Assembly: GCA_900170005.1 (NCBI GenBank) | Contig: LT827128.1 | Coordinates: 1,736,001 to 1,800,000 of the forward strand | Direction of reading: 5' to 3' | DNA: 64,000 nucleotides | Source of the DNA: Gordonibacter massiliensis (ex Traore et al. 2017) | GTDB taxonomy: Bacteria > Actinomycetota > Coriobacteriia > Coriobacteriales > Eggerthellaceae | Part shown: one piece after another, positions 32,298 through 40,305 of the stretch | How the letters are laid out: every line of letters starts with the position of its first letter | Position numbering within the stretch: the first letter of the stretch is position 1 | Position numbers and translations under genes: made by a program | Notes under the pieces: model-generated | Told to the model about the DNA's origin: nothing | Databases searched by the model: none | The model's input: the letters and a program-made list of their open reading frames with translations, nothing else

Positions 32298-32416
32298 TGG
32301 CACGAAATCACCGCTATGAACGATTTTTTGCACACCGATATATCGCGACCTGCGATTATAGGAAGAAGCACGCGAAGAAGAGACGCGAAATCGCTCATAA
32401 CGGTAATTTCGTGCCA
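32298..32416. repeat. Inverted-repeat element with TGGCACGAAA ends
   Basis: The arms 32298-32326 and 32388-32416 (29 bp) match at 26 positions and both begin with TGGCACGAAA, the decamer found beside the LytTR regulator at 3.6 kb. The inner arm (AAATCACCGCTATGAACGA) resembles the element at 14834-14987. The 61-nt centre contains a small palindrome CGATATATCG. It lies 170-290 bp upstream of the LytTR gene. The rest of 31958-32585 shows only high-GC sequence with no supported gene. Confidence 0.7.
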
Positions 32417-32585
32417 CGCGATCGAACCCCCTTCGCCAAACTCCGCGATCCTGCCTAAGAGCGCGGCTTGATGCAACTTGCACGTCGCTGGATGCAGGTG
32501 GGCCCGAGCGGCCTTGTACGGGCAACGCGATTTCGGCATACTGACGGCGTTGGCCAACCGTACACCACCGACCAGAAGGCGCATC

Positions 32586-33023
32586 ATGAACGTGACCATC
32601 ACCGAAAACCCCGCGCTTGACGACATCGAGGTTTCCGTCGCGTGCCCGCGCATCGACGACCGCGTGCAACGCATCGTGGCCTCGCTGGGCGCCTTCGACC
32701 GCAAGCTCGCCGGATCGCGCGATGGAGCCGTGCACCGCATCGACCCCGACGCAATGTGCTACGCGGAAACCGTGGACGGCAAGACGTTCCTCTACACGAA
32801 AGACGCGGTGTTCGAAACGCCGATGCGGCTCTACGAGCTGGAGGATCGGCTGGCCGGAACGGAGTTCGTGCGCGCGTCGAAGCAGATGATCGTGAACTTC
32901 GACCGCGTGGCCTCCATCCGCCCGGCCCTGAACGCGCGGTTGCAGCTCATGCTGGACAACGGCGAGGCCGTGATCGTGTCACGCCAGTACGCGCCCGCCA
33001 TCAAACGCAAGCTGGGGCTGTAG
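32586..33023 (+). CDS. LytTR DNA-binding domain protein without receiver
   Basis: The 145-residue protein has a short N-terminal region and a LytTR DNA-binding domain (about 50-145): DPDAMCYAETVDGKTFLYTKDAVFETPMRLYELEDRLAGTEFVRASKQMIVNFDRVASIRPALNARLQLMLDNGEAVIVSRQYAPAIKRKLGL. Receiver-less LytTR proteins paired with DUF3021 membrane proteins are known as transcription regulators possibly held by the membrane partner. The DUF3021-like gene follows 74 bp downstream. Confidence 0.9.
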   Translation: MNVTITENPALDDIEVSVACPRIDDRVQRIVASLGAFDRKLAGSRDGAVHRIDPDAMCYAETVDGKTFLYTKDAVFETPMRLYELEDRLAGTEFVRASKQMIVNFDRVASIRPALNARLQLMLDNGEAVIVSRQYAPAIKRKLGL

Positions 33024-33097
33024 GCGCCGCGGTCCGCACCGCCCGTTGCCACCCTGCGATCGACATCGCCCGTTCAACGCTCGCCAAGGAGTTCGCC

Positions 33098-33529
33098 ATG
33101 AAGAAGATCCTCGCCCACACCGCCATCGCCGCCTGCATCATGTTCACCGTGATGATGGCGTGGTTTCTGGGGATGGGCTACCTGTTCGCCGGCCCCAGCT
33201 ACGGCCTCAACCTCACCGCCAGCCTGTACGGCGCGGCGATCGGCATGGCCGTGCTCCAGGCTTTCTGGTTCACGGGGGCCGTGTTCAAGAAGCTGGCCTA
33301 CCCTGCGCGCATCGCCGGCTTCGGCGCGTGCCTGCTGCCGGTGCTTGCCTTGTGCGCTTGGCTGGGCCCGTGGATCCCCGCGGACATGCCCGAGGCGTGG
33401 GCTTGCTTCGTCATCATCTACCTGGTCATCCTCGCGGGTATGACCGCCGGTTACACCGTGTACTTCAAGAAGACGGCCGGCGGCTACGACCAGGCCCTCG
33501 CCCGCTACCGCGAGCAGAATCGCCGCTAG
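33098..33529 (+). CDS. DUF3021-like membrane protein
   Basis: The 143-residue protein has four predicted TM helices (about 5-28, 38-58, 66-88 and 98-122) and a basic cytoplasmic tail. Its length, topology and position right after a LytTR-only protein match the DUF3021 family, thought to modulate the LytTR partner at the membrane. CAAGGAG precedes the ATG. Confidence 0.8.
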   Translation: MKKILAHTAIAACIMFTVMMAWFLGMGYLFAGPSYGLNLTASLYGAAIGMAVLQAFWFTGAVFKKLAYPARIAGFGACLLPVLALCAWLGPWIPADMPEAWACFVIIYLVILAGMTAGYTVYFKKTAGGYDQALARYREQNRR

Positions 33530-33550
33530 CCCCTCGAAAGGAACATCCCC

Positions 33551-34060
33551 ATGAAAGAGAAGCTCGCCTTCGGCGCGAAGGTCACGGTCGCGCACGTTCT
33601 CACCTACACGCTGTGCGGCATGCTGGCCATGACGTTGTTCGGCTACCAAAGCTCGGTGGAAGCCATCGGCATGCGCCCTCTGGACGATCCCGTCGTCGGG
33701 ATGGCGCCGTTGTTCCAGATCGCGCGCGGTGCGCTGTTCGCCCTCGTGCTGTGGCTTCTGCGGCCGGCGTTCATGGAACGCAAGCACGGATGGCTCGTCG
33801 TGTGGGCGACCGTCGCCATCGTGGGCATCCTCAACACGCCGGCCACCTCCCCCGGCTCCATCGAGGCGCTCATCTACCTCGAGCCCTCCGGCGAGCCGTT
33901 GAACACGAGCGTCGGCGGCACGGTGGAGATCCTTGCGCAGACGCTGCTGTTCAGCGCGGCGGCCACCTGGTGGGTCAAGCGCCCGGCGCGTCACGCCTCG
34001 GCGGGCTCCTCGCCCGAAGGCTCCGGCACGTCGAAGTCCTCCGACCCGAAGTTGCGGTAG
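33551..34060 (+). CDS. Membrane protein of unknown function in the LytTR/DUF3021 cluster
   Basis: The 169-residue protein has four predicted TM helices (about 10-32, 52-72, 80-100 and 118-138) and a Ser/Pro-rich C-terminal tail. I recognise no family. It starts 21 bp after the DUF3021-like gene behind GAAAGGAAC, so it is probably the third gene of that transcript and a likely output or partner of the LytTR protein. Its last 70 bp overlap the convergent flavin-oxidase-type gene, which may be why the tail is low complexity. Confidence 0.7.
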   Translation: MKEKLAFGAKVTVAHVLTYTLCGMLAMTLFGYQSSVEAIGMRPLDDPVVGMAPLFQIARGALFALVLWLLRPAFMERKHGWLVVWATVAIVGILNTPATSPGSIEALIYLEPSGEPLNTSVGGTVEILAQTLLFSAAATWWVKRPARHASAGSSPEGSGTSKSSDPKLR

Positions 34061-34443
34061 TAGCGCCCCGTGTCGGCCGTGAAGCGCAGCACGCAGTAGT
34101 CGGGGTCGGTCACGCCCAGCGGATAGTACGTCGTGTCGCCCTCCTGCCAGATGAGTTCCTTGGCCCACGCGTCCTCGAGCACCTCCATCGTGCCCTTGAG
34201 CATGACGCCCCGGAAGAAGCGCCGATCCGCGAAGTAGATGCACGCCTGCGGGTGCGCGCGGTAGTGGCGCACCCGCATGGACGACGTGTTCGTGGTGAAG
34301 TAGAACGTGCGCAGGCCCTCGCGCCGTCGCGGCGGAAGCATGGCCTTGATCTCGGGGCAGCCGTCCTCGTCCACCGACCCGACGAACGACGTGTCCTGAT
34401 GGTCGATCAGGTTGCCGATCGTTTGCTCGACATCGCGCATCAT
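33991..34443 (-). CDS. Pyridoxamine 5'-phosphate oxidase-fold protein
   Basis: The 150-residue protein has the FMN-binding split barrel: VEQTIGNLIDHQDTSFVGSVDEDGCPEIKAMLP, RTFYFTTNTSSMRVRHYRAHPQACIYFAD, FRGVMLKGTMEVLED. It belongs to the general stress protein 26-like group rather than true PdxH. It probably binds FMN or F420-like flavins; the substrate is unknown. Its ATG overlaps the stop of the DUF3788 gene (ATGA), so the two are coupled. Confidence 0.87.
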   Translation of the reverse strand: MMRDVEQTIGNLIDHQDTSFVGSVDEDGCPEIKAMLPPRRREGLRTFYFTTNTSSMRVRHYRAHPQACIYFADRRFFRGVMLKGTMEVLEDAWAKELIWQEGDTTYYPLGVTDPDYCVLRFTADTGRYYRNFGSEDFDVPEPSGEEPAEA

Positions 34444-34874
34444 CGCGCCTCCTTCGGTTTCGCCCGCAGCATCATGAGCGCCTCGGCATCGCGCAGGATA
34501 TCCTCGCTCGTCACGTCGATCATGAGCCAGCGGCCGAAGCTGCCCTCGGCGCTGCGCTCGTACAGCTCGCGCACGTACGGGTCGCACGCGGATAGCAACG
34601 CTTCGGCCTCGGGCTTCTCCTTCGTTCCCACCGACACCATGCAGGTGAAGAACCCGTCGCGCGGGTAGACGGTGCACAGCGCCCTGCCGCGCGCCTTGTA
34701 CTTCACGTTCCAGCCCGGCGCGCCGCCGCAGCGGCTGTGCTCGATGCGCGGGGCCGCGTTCCACGTCTCGGCCACGAACGCCGTGAACGCATCCCACAAG
34801 GGGCTCGCGATGTACTGCGTGACGTCGGCCATCGAAGGCTCGCGATCGATCGGATAGAGCTCGTTCCACGGCAT
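34440..34874 (-). CDS. DUF3788 family protein
   Basis: The 144-residue soluble protein matches DUF3788: WDAFTAFVAETWNAAPRIEHSRCGGAPGWNVKYKARGRALCTVYPRDGFFTCMVSVG, ending in a helical region with FGRWLMIDV. Members of this group are small enzymes or binding proteins of unknown function. The start at MPWNELYPID is used because it gives the conserved N-terminus. It is the first gene of a pair with the flavin-fold protein. Confidence 0.8.
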   Translation of the reverse strand: MPWNELYPIDREPSMADVTQYIASPLWDAFTAFVAETWNAAPRIEHSRCGGAPGWNVKYKARGRALCTVYPRDGFFTCMVSVGTKEKPEAEALLSACDPYVRELYERSAEGSFGRWLMIDVTSEDILRDAEALMMLRAKPKEAR

Positions 34875-34970
34875 GGGGACTACCGCCTTTCGGTTGCGGG
34901 GTCGCTGCGGGGAGTATACCATACAGCAACCTTTGCGAACAGTGTTTTAAGAACTAATGTTCCTTTTCTT

Positions 34971-35051
34971 GGCACAAGCGCGGCTACGCCAAGATCGCGG
35001 GCTCCCGCCCGCTCTCGACCCCTTGCCGCCCACCGGCGGTTTTGGCACAAA
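34971..35051 (+). promoter_or_regulatory. Direct repeat TTGGCACAA in the rnf upstream region
   Basis: CTTGGCACAAGCGC (about 34969-34982) and TTTGGCACAAACGCC (about 35041-35055) are direct repeats 73 bp apart, close to seven helical turns. They resemble the TGGCACGAAA motif near the LytTR genes. On the minus strand GGTATACT (34920-34913) is a -10-like box for the DUF3788 gene. The remainder of 34875-35247 shows no gene. Confidence 0.4.
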
Positions 35052-35247
35052 CGCCTCTGAAGTGCGCCTTTGGCGTCAGGCGTCCAACCCACTTGCCGAA
35101 CGCCGCTGGCGCGGCGGAACCCCCGTCTTTAGGATAAGGGCAATCCGCGAGCTCCAACGTCACGCCCGCCTGCGCGCTTCGCCCGCCGGCCGCGTCTCGG
35201 ACTGCGGAGCAACCTGTCAGCACGAGCACTTCGGGGGAGTGATAGCC

Positions 35248-36570
35248 ATGACCATAGCCTCGCGGTTCCGTCGCGCGCGCGGCGCCGCCGTGCCCCATCG
35301 CAAGAACACGGCGGAGCTCGCCACCATCGACATGCCCGTTCCCCGCGAGATCGTGCTTCCCATGCAGCAGCACATCGGCGCGCTCTGCGAGCCCGTGGTG
35401 AAGAAGGGCGACCACGTGGACGTGGGAAGCCTCGTGGGCCACGCGCCGCGCGGGCTTTCGGCCGACATCTTCTCCGGCGTGTCCGGCACGGTGACGGCCA
35501 TCAAGCCCGTGTACTACTCGTCGGGCAAGACCGACACCACGGTGGTCATCGAATCCGACGGCGCCCAGACCGTGGCCGACACGGTGGCTCCGCCCCAGGT
35601 GACCGACCGCGCGTCGTTCCTCGCCGCCATCAAGAAGAGCGGCCTGGTGGGCCTGGGCGGCGCGGGCTTTCCCACCGACATCAAGCTGGCCCCGCCGAAC
35701 CTCGAGGAGATCGACCTGTACGTGGTGAACGGCACGGAGTGCGAGCCGTACCTGTCCACCGACTACCGCGAGATGATGGAGAGCGCCGACGACGTGCTGT
35801 TCGGCATCCGCGAGACGTGCAAGTACCTGGACATCCCGAACGCGATGATCTGCATCGAGAGCAACAAGCCCCGGGCCATCGAGCATTTGCGCGCGCTCAC
35901 GAAAGACGACCCCCCCATCGAGGTGAAGTCGCTGCCGAGCCGCTACCCGCAAGGCGCCGAGAACGTGCTCGTGTACAACGCCACGGGCCGCGTCGTACCG
36001 CGCGGCAAGCGTCAGACCGACGTGGGCGTCATGCTGAACAACGTCACCACCATGGCCTCCATCGGCCGGTTCCTGAAAACGGGCATGCCGCTGGTCAAGC
36101 GCCGCTTCACCGTGTCGGGCGACGCCGTGGAGCGCCCCTGCAACGTGCAGATCGTCATCGGCACGCGCCTGCGCGACGTCATGGACTTCGTGGGGCTGGC
36201 GAAGGAGCCGCGCAAGGTGGTTTTGGGCGGACCCATGATGGGCAACGCCCAGATCGACCTGGACTACCCGGTGATCCGCCAGAACAACGGCGTGCTCGTG
36301 TTCAGCGAGGAGGGCATGGAGCAGCCCAAGACCACGCCCTGCATACGCTGCGGCCGCTGCACGAACTCGTGCCCCATGCGCCTGTCGCCCGTGGCCATCA
36401 GGAAGGCCTACGCCACGCAGGACGTCAAGCGGCTCGACGAGCTCATGGCCGATCTGTGCATGGGGTGCGGCACCTGTTCGTTCGTGTGCCCCGCCAAGCA
36501 GCCGCTCGCCCAGACAAGCAAGCTCGCACGCGACTTCATGCGCGCCGAGATGGCGAAAAGGAGGAACTAG
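35248..36570 (+). CDS. rnfC: Rnf complex subunit C
   Basis: RnfC is the peripheral NADH:ferredoxin-side subunit of the Rnf ion-pumping complex. The 440 residues show the family blocks: an N-terminal barrel (about 25-110), GLGGAGFPTDIKL, YVVNGTECEPYLSTDYREM (FMN/NADH region), KRQTDVGVMLNNV, and two C-terminal [4Fe-4S] motifs, CIRCGRCTNSCP and CMGCGTCSFVCP. It heads the rnfCDGEAB operon, behind a GGGGGAG site, and abuts rnfD directly. Confidence 0.96.
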   Translation: MTIASRFRRARGAAVPHRKNTAELATIDMPVPREIVLPMQQHIGALCEPVVKKGDHVDVGSLVGHAPRGLSADIFSGVSGTVTAIKPVYYSSGKTDTTVVIESDGAQTVADTVAPPQVTDRASFLAAIKKSGLVGLGGAGFPTDIKLAPPNLEEIDLYVVNGTECEPYLSTDYREMMESADDVLFGIRETCKYLDIPNAMICIESNKPRAIEHLRALTKDDPPIEVKSLPSRYPQGAENVLVYNATGRVVPRGKRQTDVGVMLNNVTTMASIGRFLKTGMPLVKRRFTVSGDAVERPCNVQIVIGTRLRDVMDFVGLAKEPRKVVLGGPMMGNAQIDLDYPVIRQNNGVLVFSEEGMEQPKTTPCIRCGRCTNSCPMRLSPVAIRKAYATQDVKRLDELMADLCMGCGTCSFVCPAKQPLAQTSKLARDFMRAEMAKRRN

Positions 36571-37575
36571 ATGGAGCATGAGGACAACGTCTCCCGCGTC
36601 CGCCCGCTCGTCCTCTCGACGGCGCCGCACGTGTTCGACGGGATATCGACCCAGAAGGTCATGCTGAACGTGCTCATAGCGCTCGTGCCCACGCTCGTGG
36701 CCTCGGCCGTCATCTTCGGTTGGCGCGCCCTGCTCGTGACGGCCGTGACCACCATCGCCTGCGTGCTGTTCGAGTACCTGTGGTGCCGGCTGCGCAAGAC
36801 CGCCCAGACCGTCGGCGACCTGTCGGCCGTGGTCACGGGCCTGCTGCTGGCGTTCAACCTGCCGTCCACCATACCGCTGTACATGGCGGTGATCGGCGCG
36901 TTCGTGGCCATCGTGGTGGTGAAGGAGCTGTTCGGCGGCATCGGGCGCAACTTCGCGAACCCGGCCATCGTGGCCCGCATCGTGCTGTCCGTGTCGTTCA
37001 CGGCCGCCATGACGAACTACGCCGCGCCGCAGATCGCCAGCTTCGCGCCCGGAACGGCCGGCGTCGACGCCGTCACCTCGGCCACGCCGCTCGCGCCCTC
37101 GGCGCCCGCGCTGCCCTTCCTCGATTTGCTGCTGGGCGTGCACGGCGGCGTGCTGGGCGAGACGTGCGGCCTGGCCATCTTGCTGGGGCTCTTGTGGCTT
37201 TTGGCCACGCGCACCATCACGTTCACCATCCCGGGCGTCTACGTGGGCACCGTCGTGGTCATGAGCCTGATCACCGGCCACGACGCGGTTGCGCAGGTGT
37301 TCTCGGGCGGTTTGCTCCTGGGCGCCGTGTTCATGGCGACCGACTACGTGGGCTCGCCCACCACGTTCAAGGGCCAGGTGATCTTCGGCGTCGGGCTCGG
37401 CCTCATCACGTGCCTCATACGCTTCTGGGGCAACATGAACGAGGGCGTGGCCTACTCCATCCTGCTCATGAACCTGGTCGTGCCCTACATCGAGGCGCTC
37501 ACCGGGGCCACGCCCCTGGGCGGCCAGAAGAAGAAGCTGTTCGGCAAGAAGAAGGCGGAAGGGGGCAACGAATGA
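36571..37575 (+). CDS. rnfD: Rnf complex subunit D
   Basis: RnfD is an integral membrane subunit carrying a covalent FMN. The 334 residues have about nine TM helices, FGGIGRNFANPAIVARI, and the flavinylation site region VDAVTSATPLAPS, where the Thr before the second Ala-Thr is the expected attachment site. Its stop overlaps the rnfG start (ATGA). The C-terminus is very basic (KKKLFGKKKAEGGNE). Confidence 0.95.
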   Translation: MEHEDNVSRVRPLVLSTAPHVFDGISTQKVMLNVLIALVPTLVASAVIFGWRALLVTAVTTIACVLFEYLWCRLRKTAQTVGDLSAVVTGLLLAFNLPSTIPLYMAVIGAFVAIVVVKELFGGIGRNFANPAIVARIVLSVSFTAAMTNYAAPQIASFAPGTAGVDAVTSATPLAPSAPALPFLDLLLGVHGGVLGETCGLAILLGLLWLLATRTITFTIPGVYVGTVVVMSLITGHDAVAQVFSGGLLLGAVFMATDYVGSPTTFKGQVIFGVGLGLITCLIRFWGNMNEGVAYSILLMNLVVPYIEALTGATPLGGQKKKLFGKKKAEGGNE

Positions 37576-38183
37576 CGGAAGCGAACGGAAGCGCCCGCGC
37601 GCAAGAGCGCGGCGGAAACCCCGGCCTGTGGCAGAGCGCCGTCAAGCCCGTCGTGGTCATCGTGGTCATCTGCGCTATCGTGGGCTTTCTGCTGGGGGCC
37701 GTGGACGACCTCACGCTGCCCACCATCACGGCCAACCGCGAGGCGAAGGCCTGGGCCACGTACTCCGCCCTCATCCCCGAGGCGGACGACTTCACCGAGC
37801 TGCCCTGCGACACGCCCGGCGTCACGGCGCTCATGGAAGCCGACGGCAACCGGGGTTTCGCCGTGACGGCCCAGTCGAAGGGCTACTCGAGCCAGGTTCC
37901 CATGGCGCTCGCCTTCGACGCCGAGGGCACCATCACCAACGTCATCGGCATGGATAACGGCGAGACGCCCGGCCTGGGCACGAAAGTCGCGCTGCCCTCG
38001 TTCACCGACCAGTTCGTGGGGCGCGCGGCCGAGCCGATGGCCCTCGACGACATCGACGCCATCACGGGCGCCACCATCTCGTCGAAGGCGGCGCTCGCCG
38101 CCGTCAACGAGGCCATCGAGGCCTACCGGGCCACGGCGGACGGCACCCCGAGCGCCACCTCGACGGAGAAGGGAGCCGCATGA
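37572..38183 (+). CDS. rnfG: Rnf complex subunit G
   Basis: RnfG has one N-terminal TM helix (about 27-50) and an exported FMN-binding domain. The flavin attachment motif is in DIDAITGATISSKA near the C-terminus, with the Thr of GAT(I)S as the expected site; ApbE encoded downstream would add FMN. It is 203 residues long and overlaps both neighbours by 4 bp. Confidence 0.94.
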   Translation: MTEANGSARAQERGGNPGLWQSAVKPVVVIVVICAIVGFLLGAVDDLTLPTITANREAKAWATYSALIPEADDFTELPCDTPGVTALMEADGNRGFAVTAQSKGYSSQVPMALAFDAEGTITNVIGMDNGETPGLGTKVALPSFTDQFVGRAAEPMALDDIDAITGATISSKAALAAVNEAIEAYRATADGTPSATSTEKGAA

Positions 38184-38890
38184 TGGCAGTCACCTCGAAC
38201 AAGCCCTCGGCGCTCTCGGTGTTCAGCAAGGGACTGCTCGTCGAAAATCCCACGCTGCGCCAGATGCTGGGCCTGTGCCCCACCCTCGCCGTTACCACGG
38301 CGGTCACGAACGGCATCGGCATGGGCGTGGCCACCACGTTCGTGCTCGTGTGCTCCGGCATCGTCGTGTCGCTTTTGCGCAACGCCATACCGTCGAACAT
38401 GCGCCTGCCCGCCTTCATCACCGTCATCGCCGGGTTCGTGACCATCGTCATGATGCTGGTGGAGGCCTACTTCCCCGACTTGAACGCGGCGCTCGGCATC
38501 TACCTGCCGCTCATCGTGGTGAACTGCATCGTGCTCGGGCGCGCCGAGGTGTTCGCCTCGAAGCACCCCGCGCGCGACGCCGCCCTCGACGGCCTGGGCA
38601 TGGGCGTGGGCTTCACCATCACGCTCGTGCTCATGTCGGCCATCCGCGAGGTGCTGGGCGCGGGCACGCTCGCGGGCTTTCAGGTGCTGCCCGACTTCAT
38701 CACGCCCATGAACGTGTTCGTCATGCCCCCGGGCGGCTTCGCCGTGCTCGGCGTGCTCATCGCCGCGTCCGTGGCGCTGGAGATGCGCCGCCGCAAGCGC
38801 GCGGGCGAGCCGGAGGACGACGCCGCGGCGACCCAGGAGGACATCTGCGCCGCGTGCCAGATCTGCGATGCGAAGGAGCGTGAGGCGTGA
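38180..38890 (+). CDS. rnfE: Rnf complex subunit E
   Basis: The 236-residue integral membrane subunit has six TM helices. Family hallmarks: NPTLRQMLGLCPTLAVTTAVTNGIGMGVATT near the N-terminus, IYLPLIVVNCIVLGRAE and DGLGMGVGFT. With RnfA it forms the Fe-S-bearing core of the pump. The C-terminal tail adds CAACQIC, an extra pair of CxxC-like cysteines not needed by the family. The start at 38180 overlaps rnfG; 38183 is an alternative. Confidence 0.94.
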   Translation: MMAVTSNKPSALSVFSKGLLVENPTLRQMLGLCPTLAVTTAVTNGIGMGVATTFVLVCSGIVVSLLRNAIPSNMRLPAFITVIAGFVTIVMMLVEAYFPDLNAALGIYLPLIVVNCIVLGRAEVFASKHPARDAALDGLGMGVGFTITLVLMSAIREVLGAGTLAGFQVLPDFITPMNVFVMPPGGFAVLGVLIAASVALEMRRRKRAGEPEDDAAATQEDICAACQICDAKEREA

Positions 38891-39483
38891 TGGCCGAGTA
38901 CGCAGCGATCCTGTTCAGCATGATCCTCGTGAACAACTACGTGCTGGTGAAGTTTTTGGGCATCTGCCCGTTTCTGGGCGTGTCGAAGAAGCTCGACTCG
39001 GCGGCGGGCATGGGCTGCGCCGTGACGGTGGTCATGCTGCTGGCCACGGCCGTGACCTGGCCCCTGCAGCAGCTGCTGAACGCGCTGGGGCTGGGCTATT
39101 TGCAGACCATCGCGTTCATCCTCGTCATCGCCGTGCTCGTGCAGATGCTCGAGATCGTGGTGAAGCGCTTCCTGCCGCCGCTGCACGAGGCGCTGGGCGT
39201 GTACCTGCCGCTCATCACCACGAACTGCGCCGTGCTGGGCGTGACCATCCTGTCCGTGGACGAGGGGTACAACTACCCCGAGGCGCTCGTGTGCGCGCTC
39301 GGCGCGGGCCTGGGCTTCCTGCTGGCCATGGTGCTGTTCAGCGGCGTGCGCCGCCGCGTGGAGGAAGCCGATCCGCCCAAGGCGTTCAAGGGCATGCCCA
39401 TCACGCTCGTGTCGGCCGCGCTCGTGTCGCTCAGCTTCATGTGCTTCGCAGGCGTCGCCGACAACCTGTTCGGCGTTCTGTAG
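38887..39483 (+). CDS. rnfA: Rnf complex subunit A
   Basis: The 198-residue subunit has six TM helices and mirrors RnfE. Hallmarks are ILVNNYVLVKFLGICPFLGVSKK and VYLPLITTNCAVLGV. The Cys in GICPF and TNCAV are the expected [2Fe-2S] ligands shared with RnfE. It begins at GTG 38887 or ATG 38890, both overlapping the rnfE stop. Confidence 0.95.
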   Translation: MMAEYAAILFSMILVNNYVLVKFLGICPFLGVSKKLDSAAGMGCAVTVVMLLATAVTWPLQQLLNALGLGYLQTIAFILVIAVLVQMLEIVVKRFLPPLHEALGVYLPLITTNCAVLGVTILSVDEGYNYPEALVCALGAGLGFLLAMVLFSGVRRRVEEADPPKAFKGMPITLVSAALVSLSFMCFAGVADNLFGVL

Positions 39484-39501
39484 GAAAGGGGGCGCTGAAT
39501 C

Positions 39502-40305
39502 ATGGACACCATCGTCTGGACCGTTCTGCTCATGGCGGCCGTGGGCCTCGTGGGCTCGGTGCTGCTGTCGATCGTCTCGAAGAAGCTCGCCATCGGCGAG
39601 GACGAGCGGCTCGCGTACCTGGTGAGCATCCTGCCCGGCGTCAACTGCGGCTCGTGCGGGTTCGCCGGCTGCGAGCAGTACGCCAAGGCCCTGCTCGACG
39701 GCACGCCGCCCAACGCCTGCACGGCCGGCGGCGACCGCGTCGCCGAGGAGCTGGCGGCGTTCCTGGGCGTCGAGTCCACGGGCGTCGTGCAGCGCGAGGC
39801 CTTCGTGGCGTGCAAGGGCACCGACGACTTCATCGACCCGCACCTGGAGTTCCAGGGAGTGCCCAGCTGCCGCGTGTTCAACACGCTGTTCTTCACAAGC
39901 CTGTCGTGCCCGTTCGGCTGCCTGGGCTTCGGCGACTGCGCCGAGGCGTGCGCGTTCGACGCCATCCGCGTGGAGAACGGCGTGGCGCGCATCGACACGA
40001 CCGCCTGCACGGGCTGCGGCGCCTGCGCCGAGCTGTGCCCGCGCCACATCATCAAGCTGGTGAGCCAGGGCGAGGCGCCCACCACGGCCGTGGTCACGTG
40101 CCGGAACACCATGGGCGGCAAGCGCACGCGCGAGGTGTGCGGCGCCGGCTGCATCGGCTGCATGAAATGCGTGAAGGCCTGCGAGTTCGAGGCCGTGGCC
40201 GTGGAGAACGGGTGCGCGCGCGTGGACCCGGCGAAATGCACCGGATGCAACGCCTGCGCCGAGGCGTGCCCTACGGGGGCGATCGGCCAACTGGTGTTCA
40301 GATGA
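39502..40305 (+). CDS. rnfB: Rnf complex subunit B (extended ferredoxin type)
   Basis: RnfB takes electrons from ferredoxin. The 267 residues have one N-terminal TM helix, a CGSCGFAGCEQYAKALL four-Cys motif, CPFGCLGFGDCAEACAF, and three ferredoxin-type motifs, CTGCGACAELCP, CIGCMKCVKACE and CTGCNACAEACP. This is the cluster-rich form found in anaerobes. It follows rnfA by 18 bp and overlaps apbE by 4 bp (ATGA). Confidence 0.95.
   Translation: MDTIVWTVLLMAAVGLVGSVLLSIVSKKLAIGEDERLAYLVSILPGVNCGSCGFAGCEQYAKALLDGTPPNACTAGGDRVAEELAAFLGVESTGVVQREAFVACKGTDDFIDPHLEFQGVPSCRVFNTLFFTSLSCPFGCLGFGDCAEACAFDAIRVENGVARIDTTACTGCGACAELCPRHIIKLVSQGEAPTTAVVTCRNTMGGKRTREVCGAGCIGCMKCVKACEFEAVAVENGCARVDPAKCTGCNACAEACPTGAIGQLVFR

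Noticed and set aside
33991-34443. Calling this gene pdxH
   Set aside because: It is shorter and lacks the PdxH C-terminal signature; it fits the general stress protein 26-like flavin-binding group.
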